DNA of 64,000 nucleotides from positions 94,651 through 158,650 of the forward strand of contig NZ_JBLXDN010000007.1 of the NCBI RefSeq assembly GCF_048264025.1, read 5' to 3'. How positions within the stretch are numbered: position 1 is the stretch's first letter; every line of letters starts with the position of its first letter. A program made the translations under genes and the position numbers. Of the stretch, positions 24,517-33,298 are shown in pieces. Under the pieces are notes generated by a model that had not been told where the DNA came from, ran no database searches, and saw nothing but the letters and a program-made list of their open reading frames with translations. The stretch comes from Nitrincola sp048264025 (GTDB lineage Bacteria; Pseudomonadota; Gammaproteobacteria; Pseudomonadales; Balneatricaceae).

Positions 24517-24548
24517 CACGATATTTGAAGGACCGCCGCACGATATTT
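24517..24548. repeat. Transposase-binding end repeats, functional right end
   Basis: Two CACGATATTTGAA copies 22 bp apart (24517 and 24539), starting 10 bp inside the element. They mirror the pair at 38246-38277. These are the likely transposase A binding sites. Confidence 0.85.
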
Positions 24549-24658
24549 GAATTTTGTTGAATATCATATAATAAAACCCGGATTTCACTCATTAAAAGAA
24601 AAACTAACGCTTACCAGCCTATTACTGCATTAAAAACCTTCGTAGTCATCTTTAATTA

Positions 24659-27346
24659 TCATCTCGATATTCTCGCCAAATCGTGAAGATCTCTCATAAG
24701 TTTCTCGGCATCACTCTCACCAAATAGACCTGATGAAGTACCTCGACCAGGGATAATGAACTCCAATCTCACTACCTTTGTAGGCTGACCAACACTCGTG
24801 GAGGGCATTGATGCTTCTGGCTTGCGCCGAGTGTTTTGGTCAGCGGCCTCAACTTGAGGAGTTGCTTTAGCGAAATACTGTTCCATAGCTTTGCTGAGTT
24901 CGTCCAGCGAACTGATACCTGGCTTTTGTTCGGGAGTGGTTTCTGCCTGGCGCTGGCTTTCTTGCCGTCTTTCGGCGGCTTTTGCAGCTGACTCGATGTT
25001 GCGCATCGCCGTTTCATACCGCTCTTTACGATAGGCTGTGCTGCTGCCGTCGCTGGCCAGATTCATATTCAGCGCCGCCACTGCTTCAGCAGCTCGCTGG
25101 GCCAAATCTTTATCTAATGCTTCCAGGTCTGACATGGAGTACTTGCCAGCTCGGAATGTGCCACCGCTTTTGGTGACTCGTTCTTTTTTGTCACCTTCGT
25201 CATTTTCACTGCCACCATTGCTCTGATTTTTGGCATCGCCCGCTTTCTGTGCATCCGCTGCCATGCGGCGATATGCGCCTGACGCATCATCAGCGGCATT
25301 TTTGATATCACTGGTGGCTCGGGCCGCATCACGCATGGACTGGACTATCACGCGCCCGGTTTCATCGGCTGTCAGCTTTAGTCCGTTCTGTGCGGCTTCT
25401 GCTTTTAGTGCATGACTGGCTACACCGTTATTGGCTTCGATAGCTCGCTGGGCATAGGCCTGGAAAGCCTGTTTCAATTCGCGGGTTGTGGCTTGGCCAC
25501 TGGATTTTATGGTTTCGAATGCCTGGCGGGATTTTTCAGCCGCATCATCCATGGCAGATTGAGAGGTTATGCCCAGCTCGTCATAGGCACTTGCGAGTTT
25601 TGCAGCTGCAACCTCTGCTTTTTCCAGCTCATCGTTTGCATTAGAGGCTGATTCGGTGACGGCATCGATACCAGTAGCTGCCTGCTGTGCCTCTCCACCT
25701 ACGTAGTCGGCGGAGTCACCTAATGCGTCTAACTGATCGGCGGTGAGGCCTGATTTCTCAGCAAGTACTTCTTCTGATTCCACCAGCTTTTCTATCGATT
25801 CAGACGCAGACTTTTGAGTTTCAGAGAGCTGATCAAATGCTTCACGCAACTCACGACCAGAGTCGGTTGCTTTATCAATAGCCTCAGCAGCTTTCTGATA
25901 GTTCTCTTCTGCTGACTTCCTGAAGCTTCTAGCAAGGTTGTCTGCATCTTCAGATATCTCTCTGGCAGTACTGGAGAAACGACTGAACAAACCAAAGGCA
26001 TCCCCAAAGCGTTCAATAACCCCAGCAATAACTTGAGCAACAGCACCGGCAAAACCATGAAACGCTCCTTGTAAGGTTTGAACTCCTGTAGCAAGAGACA
26101 GAAATGTGATTTTTCCGTATATCGAGGCGGTCTGCATCCGTTCAACCCAGACATCCACCGATTCTTTTGTCTGATCCAGCCAACCTTTTAGCTGTTGCAC
26201 AACCTGATCAAGGTCAAAGTCATCCAGAAAGTTATTGAAGCTTGTCTGTGCTGATGTGAATACGGTTGCCAGTATCTCACCAGCACGCTGAACAACCCCT
26301 TCGCTCACAAAGCTGCGCAGCCGTGATGAAAGCCTGTTTACTTGCTCAGCTATAGGATCTAATAATGGTTTTACTAGCGTTAGTTTTACGGACTCCCAAG
26401 CACTGCTTAAGCCCCTTAACGCTCCGTTTAGATTGCTATCCATGATCGCAGCAGCCAATGCCGCCGACCCTTCAGCATCTTTTAGTGCTGCCCTCAATTC
26501 TTTTAATGAACCAATACCTTGTGACAAAATAGCCTGTAACGCTGGGCCAGCTTCTCGACCCACAGCACGAATAGCTTTTTGCCCATCATCACCTTTTACT
26601 GCTAACTGCTCTAAAGCATCGTTAAAATCATTAGTGTAGATACCAATACCAGCAAGCTCTTGGCGAAACTTACTTGCTGGGTCACTAAACTGCGCAAGGA
26701 TTGAATTAAGCGCTGTACCCGCTCGACTGGCATCAATACCAGCGTCAGCCAGCTTACCTATGAGCGCAACAGTATCTTCAAGTTCAAGTCCAAGAGCGCT
26801 TGCCGTTGGAGCTGCATATGAAAGAGCATTGCCCAAGCCTTCAACGGTGGTGTTTGCGCTAGCGGCACCTTTTGCTAGAACATCGGCCACTCTTCCAGCT
26901 TGATCAAACTCAAGTCCCATACCCCTCACAGCCTGAGTAATAAATCCAGCTGCTTGACCTAACTCAAGTCCGTTACCCTGGGCTAAAGCCAAAACAGAGG
27001 GTAAAGTTTCAACTGATTGACGCGCATTCAAGCCTGCACGCGCAAGCTGCTCCAAGGCTTGGCCAGCTTGAGTGGCTGTATAACGAGTATTAGATCCAGC
27101 CTCATCAGCAGCTTTGCGCAATAGATCCATCTCTTCAGTAGTTGCACCTGTTACTGCACCTACAGTAGACATCTGTTCCTGAAATTCTGCGGCTGAACGA
27201 ATCGCTCCAGAAAACATCTTGATGCCAAAATAACCCGCGATCGCAGCCGCTACTTTACCGGCATTACGACGCAGCCCCCCCAACACTCCGGAGGCTTCAT
27301 CTTTGGCTGTTATTAAAAGTCTAACGGCTAAGTTACGCTGGCTCAT
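24659..27346 (-). CDS. Phage tail tape measure protein (TP901 type)
   Basis: 895 aa. The N-terminal ~330 residues carry the TP901 tape-measure core (AAEFQEQMSTVGAVTGATTEEMDLLRKAADEAG, shown in part: FQEQMSTVGAVTGA), with conserved TRYTATQAGQALEQLARAG-like blocks. A long coiled, Ala/Gln/Lys-rich region (~450-850) follows. It sets tail length and is extruded during infection. It is intact here, but every other tail gene is gone. The gene ends ~150 bp from the element's end and follows protease I with only a 141-bp gap, two deletion junctions. Confidence 0.9.
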   Translation of the reverse strand: MSQRNLAVRLLITAKDEASGVLGGLRRNAGKVAAAIAGYFGIKMFSGAIRSAAEFQEQMSTVGAVTGATTEEMDLLRKAADEAGSNTRYTATQAGQALEQLARAGLNARQSVETLPSVLALAQGNGLELGQAAGFITQAVRGMGLEFDQAGRVADVLAKGAASANTTVEGLGNALSYAAPTASALGLELEDTVALIGKLADAGIDASRAGTALNSILAQFSDPASKFRQELAGIGIYTNDFNDALEQLAVKGDDGQKAIRAVGREAGPALQAILSQGIGSLKELRAALKDAEGSAALAAAIMDSNLNGALRGLSSAWESVKLTLVKPLLDPIAEQVNRLSSRLRSFVSEGVVQRAGEILATVFTSAQTSFNNFLDDFDLDQVVQQLKGWLDQTKESVDVWVERMQTASIYGKITFLSLATGVQTLQGAFHGFAGAVAQVIAGVIERFGDAFGLFSRFSSTAREISEDADNLARSFRKSAEENYQKAAEAIDKATDSGRELREAFDQLSETQKSASESIEKLVESEEVLAEKSGLTADQLDALGDSADYVGGEAQQAATGIDAVTESASNANDELEKAEVAAAKLASAYDELGITSQSAMDDAAEKSRQAFETIKSSGQATTRELKQAFQAYAQRAIEANNGVASHALKAEAAQNGLKLTADETGRVIVQSMRDAARATSDIKNAADDASGAYRRMAADAQKAGDAKNQSNGGSENDEGDKKERVTKSGGTFRAGKYSMSDLEALDKDLAQRAAEAVAALNMNLASDGSSTAYRKERYETAMRNIESAAKAAERRQESQRQAETTPEQKPGISSLDELSKAMEQYFAKATPQVEAADQNTRRKPEASMPSTSVGQPTKVVRLEFIIPGRGTSSGLFGESDAEKLMRDLHDLARISR

Positions 27347-27487
27347 ACTGGTATCCGTTGTTGGCGCTGAGGGATTCAGCTAAAATTGAATGTGTGGTGT
27401 GTAATCCATGCTGAGGAAGGCCTCCAAGGGCTATCCAATGACTTGGCAGGTGGCGTACTGGTGGAGCGACTACGCTACACATCACCA
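27347..27487. other. Deletion-scar gap between protease I and tape measure
   Basis: In Mu-like phages the capsid, head-completion, sheath and tube genes lie between protease I and the tape measure gene. Here only 141 bp remain, with no convincing gene on either strand. Short open stretches exist but have no ribosome site or recognisable motif. Confidence 0.5.
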
Positions 27488-28306
27488 TCATGACCTCAGT
27501 ACTTCCTCAGCTAGCAGCTGAATCTTCGCTAGTTGAAAACTGGCAGCATCTTGTCCTAAATATCTGATCATATTCATGTCGTCTGGCGTCAAGGCGGTTA
27601 GCTGTGCCCAGTTGCTGCCGCGTTTCATGCAGTAAAGATCCCGTTTAGACAAATAGGCATTAGTAGAGTGATTTGCGGCATAACATGCGCTTTTTTCCTT
27701 AGCAGATAGTGACACCAAGGGATAAGGAGTTGGTGCTTTAGCAGGCTGTGACAATTGAGGCGTTAAATTGGCACTAAGGGCGGTAATTTCTGTAACACCA
27801 TCTAAACCTGGACGATTGACTAACGCCGCACTGTGAAGGGCCGATGGACTACCGCTATTTTTGTCATAAGGAAATACCGCAGAAAGGTATCGATACTCGC
27901 CTGAGGCCAAAAACTCCAGGGCGCGCTTTGTCCAGTGCGGCTTAACCCACAGTCCAGATCCCTCACGCCACTCGATATCTTTAAACCATCCAGCAGCTGG
28001 AGCCGGGTGCCCATTCTGCTGACTCAGTAGCGTTTGGTGCTCATAATCAATCACGAGTTCAGTTTGTGTCTGGTGGACCTTTGCAATGATCTGTTTTGCT
28101 GCTGCTTCATCCAAATACCAATACCCTGAGAGCGTATCAAATGGGCGTCCATCAACGGCTTTAAAATGACCATCAGGCAATAAACGTTGCCACCCGTTTT
28201 GGACCTTACCGCCCTGCATATTGATGGCTGTAATACCTGAGTCTTTATGCTTTGGCGTGCTTCGAAGGGCAGTCATTATTTCCGCGAGGGTGGATGTTCG
28301 TGTCAT
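27488..28306 (-). CDS. Mu-like prophage I protein (capsid maturation protease/scaffold)
   Basis: 272 aa from ATG 28306 (GAGG 8 bases upstream). Family blocks are clear: GWQRLLPDGHFKAVDGRPFD, ELVIDYEHQTL, PAAGWFKDIEWR, GEYRYLSAVFPYD and ALVNRPGLDG. In Mu, gpI cleaves the scaffold and itself during capsid maturation. The C-terminal ~70 residues (LTALTPDDMNMIRYLGQD...IQLLAEEVLRS) resemble the small protein at 28953-29189, so this segment was duplicated. Its substrate, the capsid gene, is missing. Confidence 0.9.
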   Translation of the reverse strand: MTRTSTLAEIMTALRSTPKHKDSGITAINMQGGKVQNGWQRLLPDGHFKAVDGRPFDTLSGYWYLDEAAAKQIIAKVHQTQTELVIDYEHQTLLSQQNGHPAPAAGWFKDIEWREGSGLWVKPHWTKRALEFLASGEYRYLSAVFPYDKNSGSPSALHSAALVNRPGLDGVTEITALSANLTPQLSQPAKAPTPYPLVSLSAKEKSACYAANHSTNAYLSKRDLYCMKRGSNWAQLTALTPDDMNMIRYLGQDAASFQLAKIQLLAEEVLRS

Positions 28307-28365
28307 GGTAGTGGCCTCGTGAAAGGGGTTGATGGGCATACTGGCGTTAGCCCATCAACGGCTCG

Positions 28366-28923
28366 TTATGGCAATTGTGCGATTAGTTCATTCAGCATCG
28401 ACTCTCGAAGCTCTTCACTTCGCTCATAGGCCATCGCTCTCCCGTACTTTTCTTCTACTGGCTGTCTAAATAATCGACCACCCCAACCTTCTTTTTCACC
28501 GTCTAATGCTGCAAGCAACATTTCCATTTGGAGGAAAACTGCTTCAGGTATTTCAAACTGCGCCTTAAGCTCTTCACGCTTAATTCGCCATACTTCCCTT
28601 AAGGCAGCTTCCCTTGAGGTATTGAGTAGGTTACGCTTTGTTTGGAAGTTAGCTAGGCGTGATTCCAAATTGTCCTTCAACTGAATTAAGTCTTTTTCAG
28701 ACTGTTCTGCTGAGTTTAATGCAGCTCTCGCCGTTAGAACTTCCTCTGGTGTAACTGCTGCACGAAGCTGGGACGTAGCCATCTGCTTACTGCCTTGCGC
28801 AACGCTCAATGAATTAAGCGCATTCGGCAGTAATACCGTGCGCATATTGTTGTTTTCATCCTCTGCTGCTTGTAATGCAGCACGCGCATCAACAAAGGCT
28901 TGAACTGCTTCTAAAATGGTCAT
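28366..28923 (-). CDS. Coiled-coil prophage protein
   Basis: 185 aa, almost wholly helical and charged, with heptad-like stretches through residues ~10-110 and a C-terminal PEAVFLQMEMLLAALDGEKEGWGG block. No signal or membrane segment. It sits between the Mor-like gene and protease I with GGAG before the ATG. Not recognised; a head-assembly or scaffold helper is possible from position only. Confidence 0.55.
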   Translation of the reverse strand: MTILEAVQAFVDARAALQAAEDENNNMRTVLLPNALNSLSVAQGSKQMATSQLRAAVTPEEVLTARAALNSAEQSEKDLIQLKDNLESRLANFQTKRNLLNTSREAALREVWRIKREELKAQFEIPEAVFLQMEMLLAALDGEKEGWGGRLFRQPVEEKYGRAMAYERSEELRESMLNELIAQLP

Positions 28924-28952
28924 GTGGTGAGCTCCTTAAATACGGTCAATGA

Positions 28953-29189
28953 TTAAAGTTGATTGATGACTTTTTCAGCCAAAATAGCCAATTTGTTGGA
29001 GTGGAAGGCATCGGCTTCCACACCCATGGCATTCATCACATTTAGCTCTTGAGCTGAAAGTGATGCCAGGGATTCAAATGTTTTGCCTTGTGATGCTGCA
29101 TACTTTGCTCGCTTCTCCAAGTACTGCTGTTCAGTCATTCCGAAACGGTAGGCAACTTTTCGTTCTTCTGGGGTGATAGTGTTAGTCAT
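28953..29189 (-). CDS. Small prophage protein related to the protease I C-terminus
   Basis: 78 aa. LASLSAQELNVMNAMGVEAD...LAILAEKVINQL aligns with the tail of protease I (LTALTPDDMNMIRYLGQDAA...IQLLAEEVLRS). The N-terminal EERKVAYRFGMTEQQYLEKR also aligns with the preceding part of that tail. It is probably a free copy of a scaffold-like domain. It overlaps the end of the Mor-like gene by 8 bases. Confidence 0.6.
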   Translation of the reverse strand: MTNTITPEERKVAYRFGMTEQQYLEKRAKYAASQGKTFESLASLSAQELNVMNAMGVEADAFHSNKLAILAEKVINQL

Positions 29190-29973
29190 GGTTTTTTCCT
29201 TGGGTGAGTGGTTTTAAGGGGTGTTTGAAATTGGTTTGCTTTGCGATGTAGCCGTCATAGTTTGAGCTGGCTTCTTGCTTGTCACGGGCTTCTTTTTGTC
29301 GTTTTCTCTCCTCTCTGCAAATTCGATAAACATGGACCAAGCTGATATTGAAATGCCTTGCGGCAGCATCTGGATTACCATTGCGCATGAACTTCATCAC
29401 ATTGAGTGCGAGTATTCGCACGTCAATTGAGCTGCATCTAGGAAGGTAGTAAACATTCTTCAGGCTTGAATTAATCTTTCCATGGAGTAGTGCTTCGATG
29501 AATAGATACTTGTCAGATTCTGACAGGTTGAGCGGCTTGATAATCTCACCTAATTCAGTCATGAGCCGGATGGTGTGTTTGGGCCACTTTTGCTGATAGC
29601 TTTTTTCCTCAGCCGGATCATGTGCTTCCTGCATAAAATGCAACACCTGATCAATTGAACCGGTGTTGATTCCGTATAGATGCCTTTGTTTTAGCGCTAA
29701 GTCCTGATCAACTAAATACAAGTCATACCAGCGCTTTTGCTTAAAAAAGCTTTTTTCATTAGTCACACTAGGAAGACAGTGGCTAAAGCAACCTTGCTTA
29801 GATGAAAGTAGGTAGAGGGCAGGACGTGCATACATTTTGAGATCGGGGCGGTCAATAAGTACTGAATCCACTATCTCGAATAAGCGCCTTATACTTTTAG
29901 GCCAGTTATCTTGATCCATTAGAATGTCTTTCACATCACCTTCTAACAGGGATAGAATTGATTCTTCTGACAT
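29182..29973 (-). CDS. Prophage regulator with Mor-like C-terminal helix-turn-helix
   Basis: 263 aa from ATG 29973 (GGAG 7 bases upstream). Residues ~205-235 (FMRNGNPDAAARHFNISLVHVYRICREERKRQ, shown in part: AARHFNISLVHVYRICRE) resemble the DNA-binding end of the Mor/C family, which activates middle or late Mu promoters. The N-terminal ~200 residues are unlike the short Mor proteins and are not recognised. Its position between early genes and structural genes fits a middle-operon activator. Confidence 0.6.
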   Translation of the reverse strand: MSEESILSLLEGDVKDILMDQDNWPKSIRRLFEIVDSVLIDRPDLKMYARPALYLLSSKQGCFSHCLPSVTNEKSFFKQKRWYDLYLVDQDLALKQRHLYGINTGSIDQVLHFMQEAHDPAEEKSYQQKWPKHTIRLMTELGEIIKPLNLSESDKYLFIEALLHGKINSSLKNVYYLPRCSSIDVRILALNVMKFMRNGNPDAAARHFNISLVHVYRICREERKRQKEARDKQEASSNYDGYIAKQTNFKHPLKPLTQGKNHD

Positions 29974-30125
29974 GAGTATCTCCAGCACCAAAGTTATTTA
30001 ACCGAAGTTAAACACTAGACATGCAGATTCCTGTTTAACGCGTGTTAATAGGATTAATGGAGGGGCACTTCTATGATGTAACTGTGTGAATGCGGTAGAG
30101 CCCCTTCGAGAGCCGGTCAAATGCA

Positions 30126-30163
30126 AAAAGCCTCGTGTATCTTTCAATACCGAGGCTTTTTTT
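30126..30163. terminator. Bidirectional terminator between early and middle prophage genes
   Basis: AAAAGCCTCG (30126-30135) and CGAGGCTTTT (30151-30160) form a perfect 10-bp stem with a 15-base loop, followed by T residues on the plus strand and by the complementary T-run on the minus strand. It would end the early minus-strand transcript after 30254. The rest of 29974-30253 shows no gene. Confidence 0.85.
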
Positions 30164-30253
30164 ATATCTGCATACCTGAAAATTAAATCTGTGACGCCGA
30201 CTGCCTTCCTGAACCTAAATAAACCGCGTTAACCCCCCGTTAGATTCAATAAA

Positions 30254-30562
30254 TCACCTTTGAGCACACATTGACTCACTTAAAGCTGAAATGCCCTCTA
30301 GCGGCCTTACAGAGCCTTTGGGCCAGCTGGCAGATTTTAGGCTGACTTCAATCCGCTCTAAAAGAGTGCGCTGATGATTTGCCAGTTCCTGACATAACCA
30401 CAGGCCCAGCTCTAAATGATCGTCCACATCAGCGCTTGGAGTACGTGCCTCTTTGTACTCACTCATCATATTTGTCACTGCTTCAACAGCGTGTGCTGAT
30501 TTGCTGGCCGCCCAGACCAGATTAGTCATTTCGGTTTCCATATCTGTGTGCACTTTACTCAT
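30254..30562 (-). CDS. Small early prophage protein, unknown
   Basis: 102 aa from ATG 30562 (MSKVHTDMETEMTNLVWAA), with GGAAGAG upstream. Helical and without membrane segments. A longer reading into the B gene (to 30712) is disfavoured because it would overlap that gene by ~100 bases. Last gene of the early operon after transposition gene B. No family is recognised. Confidence 0.5.
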   Translation of the reverse strand: MSKVHTDMETEMTNLVWAASKSAHAVEAVTNMMSEYKEARTPSADVDDHLELGLWLCQELANHQRTLLERIEVSLKSASWPKGSVRPLEGISALSESMCAQR

Positions 30563-30605
30563 CGTTGCTCTTCCCATGTCTGAAGCCTCAAAAATGCGGC
30601 GGGTC

Positions 30606-31451
30606 TCAAAGGTGTTTAATGATCTCGCCAGACACGCGATCATCGCCAAAACCTGCTGCCACGTTGAACGCCTTTGTGACCAGGTTGTTGATTGCCAGCG
30701 GGTAGAGGTCACTGACCACTTGCCCGTTATCTTTCCGTCTCAAGCGCAGCCGTATCTCATCAAAAGCACCAGGCTCCATCAGCGCATTCACATCAGCCCC
30801 CACACGCTTGAACTTGTGCTTCAGGTAACTTTCCAGGTCAGCATCCAATGACCGCAGGTCAACGGTAATGCAACGACGGATCAGCTCACGTGCCTGGCTG
30901 TTACGGTGCTCCTGGAGCTTCAGGCCCAGCTCGGTCTGGCCGATCAGGACAATGCCCAGCAGCTTGGTAAAGCCGTCCTCAAGCTCCCAAAAGCGCTTCA
31001 GGTAGCGCAGGGTAGGAATGGTCAGGTCATGTGCCTCTTCTATCACCATGACGTGCTTCTGACCAGAGCGTGAGGCATCACGCAGCAAGCGCTCAACCTG
31101 TCGCGCCTTAGCTTCCATAGACCGCTTGGGTGTCTCATCACTGACATCAGCAATAATCGCTTCACACAGCCCAGCCGCTGTGACGCGGGATTTATCAATA
31201 ATGGTCGGCATGATCACAGAGACCTTCCCATCACGGCGCAACTCATCCATCAGCAGCCGCCGCATGGTGGTTTTACCTGCACCGGAATCTGCCACAACAG
31301 CAACAATGCCTTGTGCTTGGGCAGCTTGGCGCATAGAGCCCAGCACGTAGCGGTACTCTTGGGTCATGTACACATCCTCAGGGCTGCGTACATCATCACT
31401 GAAAGGATCACGAAAAAGGTGGAAGTGTTTTAGCGTTTCTTGTGTTAGCAT
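30606..31451 (-). CDS. Mu B-like AAA+ transposition ATPase (ExeA/TniB-like)
   Basis: 281 aa from ATG 31451 (AAGGA upstream). Walker A ADSGAGKTT (residues ~54-62), Walker B HVMVIEEAHDL, and an ExeA-like LRYLKRFWELEDGFTKLLGIVLIGQ sensor region. It probably captures target DNA and stimulates the transposase. Like BcepMu rather than Mu, its closest relatives by eye are ExeA-type ATPases. It lies directly downstream of gene A, with the start overlapping or near the A stop. Confidence 0.88.
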   Translation of the reverse strand: MLTQETLKHFHLFRDPFSDDVRSPEDVYMTQEYRYVLGSMRQAAQAQGIVAVVADSGAGKTTMRRLLMDELRRDGKVSVIMPTIIDKSRVTAAGLCEAIIADVSDETPKRSMEAKARQVERLLRDASRSGQKHVMVIEEAHDLTIPTLRYLKRFWELEDGFTKLLGIVLIGQTELGLKLQEHRNSQARELIRRCITVDLRSLDADLESYLKHKFKRVGADVNALMEPGAFDEIRLRLRRKDNGQVVSDLYPLAINNLVTKAFNVAAGFGDDRVSGEIIKHL

Positions 31452-31525
31452 TTCAATTTCCTTGTGTGTTAGTTCAAGGGGCCGGTAGATGGCGGTCTCC
31501 GGCAGGTAAGTGGCACCCCCTGGTG

Positions 31526-33298
31526 TCACTTACCAACCTCTGCACTGATGGGCTCATCAGTCATTCCAAACAGCTGAACCATCTCCCCAGTAAACTCCAT
31601 CAAACACTCTTCAGGCATACCGTCTGGAAAGCGCCGCTTAAATTCACGGGTCAGCTGTTTAAACTCTTCACTCCCTGGCAAAAGGCCAATTGTGTCGCGA
31701 ATCATCGGGACAGCCTTCACGTAGGGGAGCCTGATCTCTAGGGCTCTTGTGGGTTGAAGCACCCCCAATGCTTGGCCCTTGCGCCGCATAAAGGCAGGCA
31801 CCACAGCGGCATTAACATCAGCAAAGGGATCTACCTGACCATCAAAGGCGGGTTTACGGGCCTTGCGGGCTTCTTTAACAGCCTGATCTGTTTCAACGCC
31901 ATAAGCTTCACGGTTCATCTGCTTTCTAAGCTCATCCACTGGCGTATCACGTACCGCTGCATAGTTCTGCCCAAAGACTGGCGCATCCACTTCAAATCCG
32001 GCAGCATCACGCTCAATCGGCTCTAACTCATAGTGAATTTTTTGGCCGTCCAGGTTCTCATGGATCACTGTGACATTCGGTGCCTGGTAAGGGTTGTAAG
32101 TCACCTGGACCTTGTCGCCGATGCACACATCAGGGATGCAGCGTACTGAATAGGTATGTGATCCAATGCCAGCAATTGCGTAGGAGATCGTTAGATCACC
32201 AGCCACAATACGACTGACCGGACGGGCCTTCTGCAAGAGGGACAGGCAAAGCTCACGAGGCGGGCAGATCCGCAGCTGCTCAGTACGGATGGTCTGCCAC
32301 ATGCCATAACGTGTATGCCCATGGCGGCGGTGCAACTGCGTGCCGTTATACATTTGCGCCCACTGCTGAGCCTTCTCGTTCAGCTCTTCAATGGTGTCAA
32401 TGCGGCGCATAGATAGGCGGCTTTCAAACTCACACTCCACCAGGTTGTGTGTGCGCTCAACCTGACCTTTGGCGCGGGGTGAACCAACTTCATGAGCGTG
32501 ATGCTTGACCTGAAGGCGGTCCAACATCCCTTTAACCAGGTGCGACTGGTTAGCCGTGCCAGCATCCCAGACCAGCATAAACGGAACGCCCTGAACAGGG
32601 TCATCATCACGCTGACTGAAGGCATTCAGCAGGAACTGAACCAGCGTCTCTGAGTTCTCACCAGGGGTGTTGAAGTACTCGACATAGAAGGCGCTGCTGT
32701 AGTGATCGGTTATCAGGTAACGCAACACGCGATCATTCTTGATGCGGTAGACGTTCTCCAGCTTGTTCTTGTAGAACTCATCACGTGGCATCACCTTCAA
32801 GCCTTCCGACTTCGGCAGGTAGTAGAGTACGCACACCGACACATCGAACTGCCAGACATGATTAGGGTGCAGACTACGCACCTGCTTATGAGGCTTGGGT
32901 TTGTTCATCTGCTCTGGATGGACGCGGTGCCGACGCATCTCCCGTGAAACGGTGCTTTCAGATACACCCGCACCAATCAGTCCGTTGGCGCTGGCAATCT
33001 GAATCGCCTGCTTCAGGCTCATCAGCTGCTTGCCGTTGTCACGGCTGGCCTGCATGATCAGATTGCTGATCTGAATACACTCATCACGATTCACGCTTGA
33101 CTGCCCACGGTCACAGCGCTCCTTGCGCGACTTACTAAAACCGAGGTCTTTCAAGCGATCCCTGATCCAGTGTTCTGAGTAGTTGAGCGCACTGGCCGCT
33201 TGGCTGATCAGCTCACCGCGCTGGCCGTGCCCAGCTGTTTCCAGCTGTGCGCCGACACTCAGCAGGTACTGCATGGTGTGGGCTTCCAGTTGCATCAC
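31526..33298 (-). CDS. Mu A-like DDE transposase
   Basis: 590 aa. N-terminal helix-turn-helix region, then an RNase H-like core with the catalytic triad D152 (WQFDVSVC), D245 (MLVWDAGT) and E281 (AKGQVERTHN). A C-terminal beta-barrel (GSHTYSVRCIPDVCIGDKV) and charged tail follow. It cuts and joins the element ends. No frameshift or missing catalytic residue is seen, so it could still be active on the symmetric end repeats. The start overlaps the preceding gene by 4 bases. Confidence 0.93.
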   Translation of the reverse strand: MMQLEAHTMQYLLSVGAQLETAGHGQRGELISQAASALNYSEHWIRDRLKDLGFSKSRKERCDRGQSSVNRDECIQISNLIMQASRDNGKQLMSLKQAIQIASANGLIGAGVSESTVSREMRRHRVHPEQMNKPKPHKQVRSLHPNHVWQFDVSVCVLYYLPKSEGLKVMPRDEFYKNKLENVYRIKNDRVLRYLITDHYSSAFYVEYFNTPGENSETLVQFLLNAFSQRDDDPVQGVPFMLVWDAGTANQSHLVKGMLDRLQVKHHAHEVGSPRAKGQVERTHNLVECEFESRLSMRRIDTIEELNEKAQQWAQMYNGTQLHRRHGHTRYGMWQTIRTEQLRICPPRELCLSLLQKARPVSRIVAGDLTISYAIAGIGSHTYSVRCIPDVCIGDKVQVTYNPYQAPNVTVIHENLDGQKIHYELEPIERDAAGFEVDAPVFGQNYAAVRDTPVDELRKQMNREAYGVETDQAVKEARKARKPAFDGQVDPFADVNAAVVPAFMRRKGQALGVLQPTRALEIRLPYVKAVPMIRDTIGLLPGSEEFKQLTREFKRRFPDGMPEECLMEFTGEMVQLFGMTDEPISAEVGK

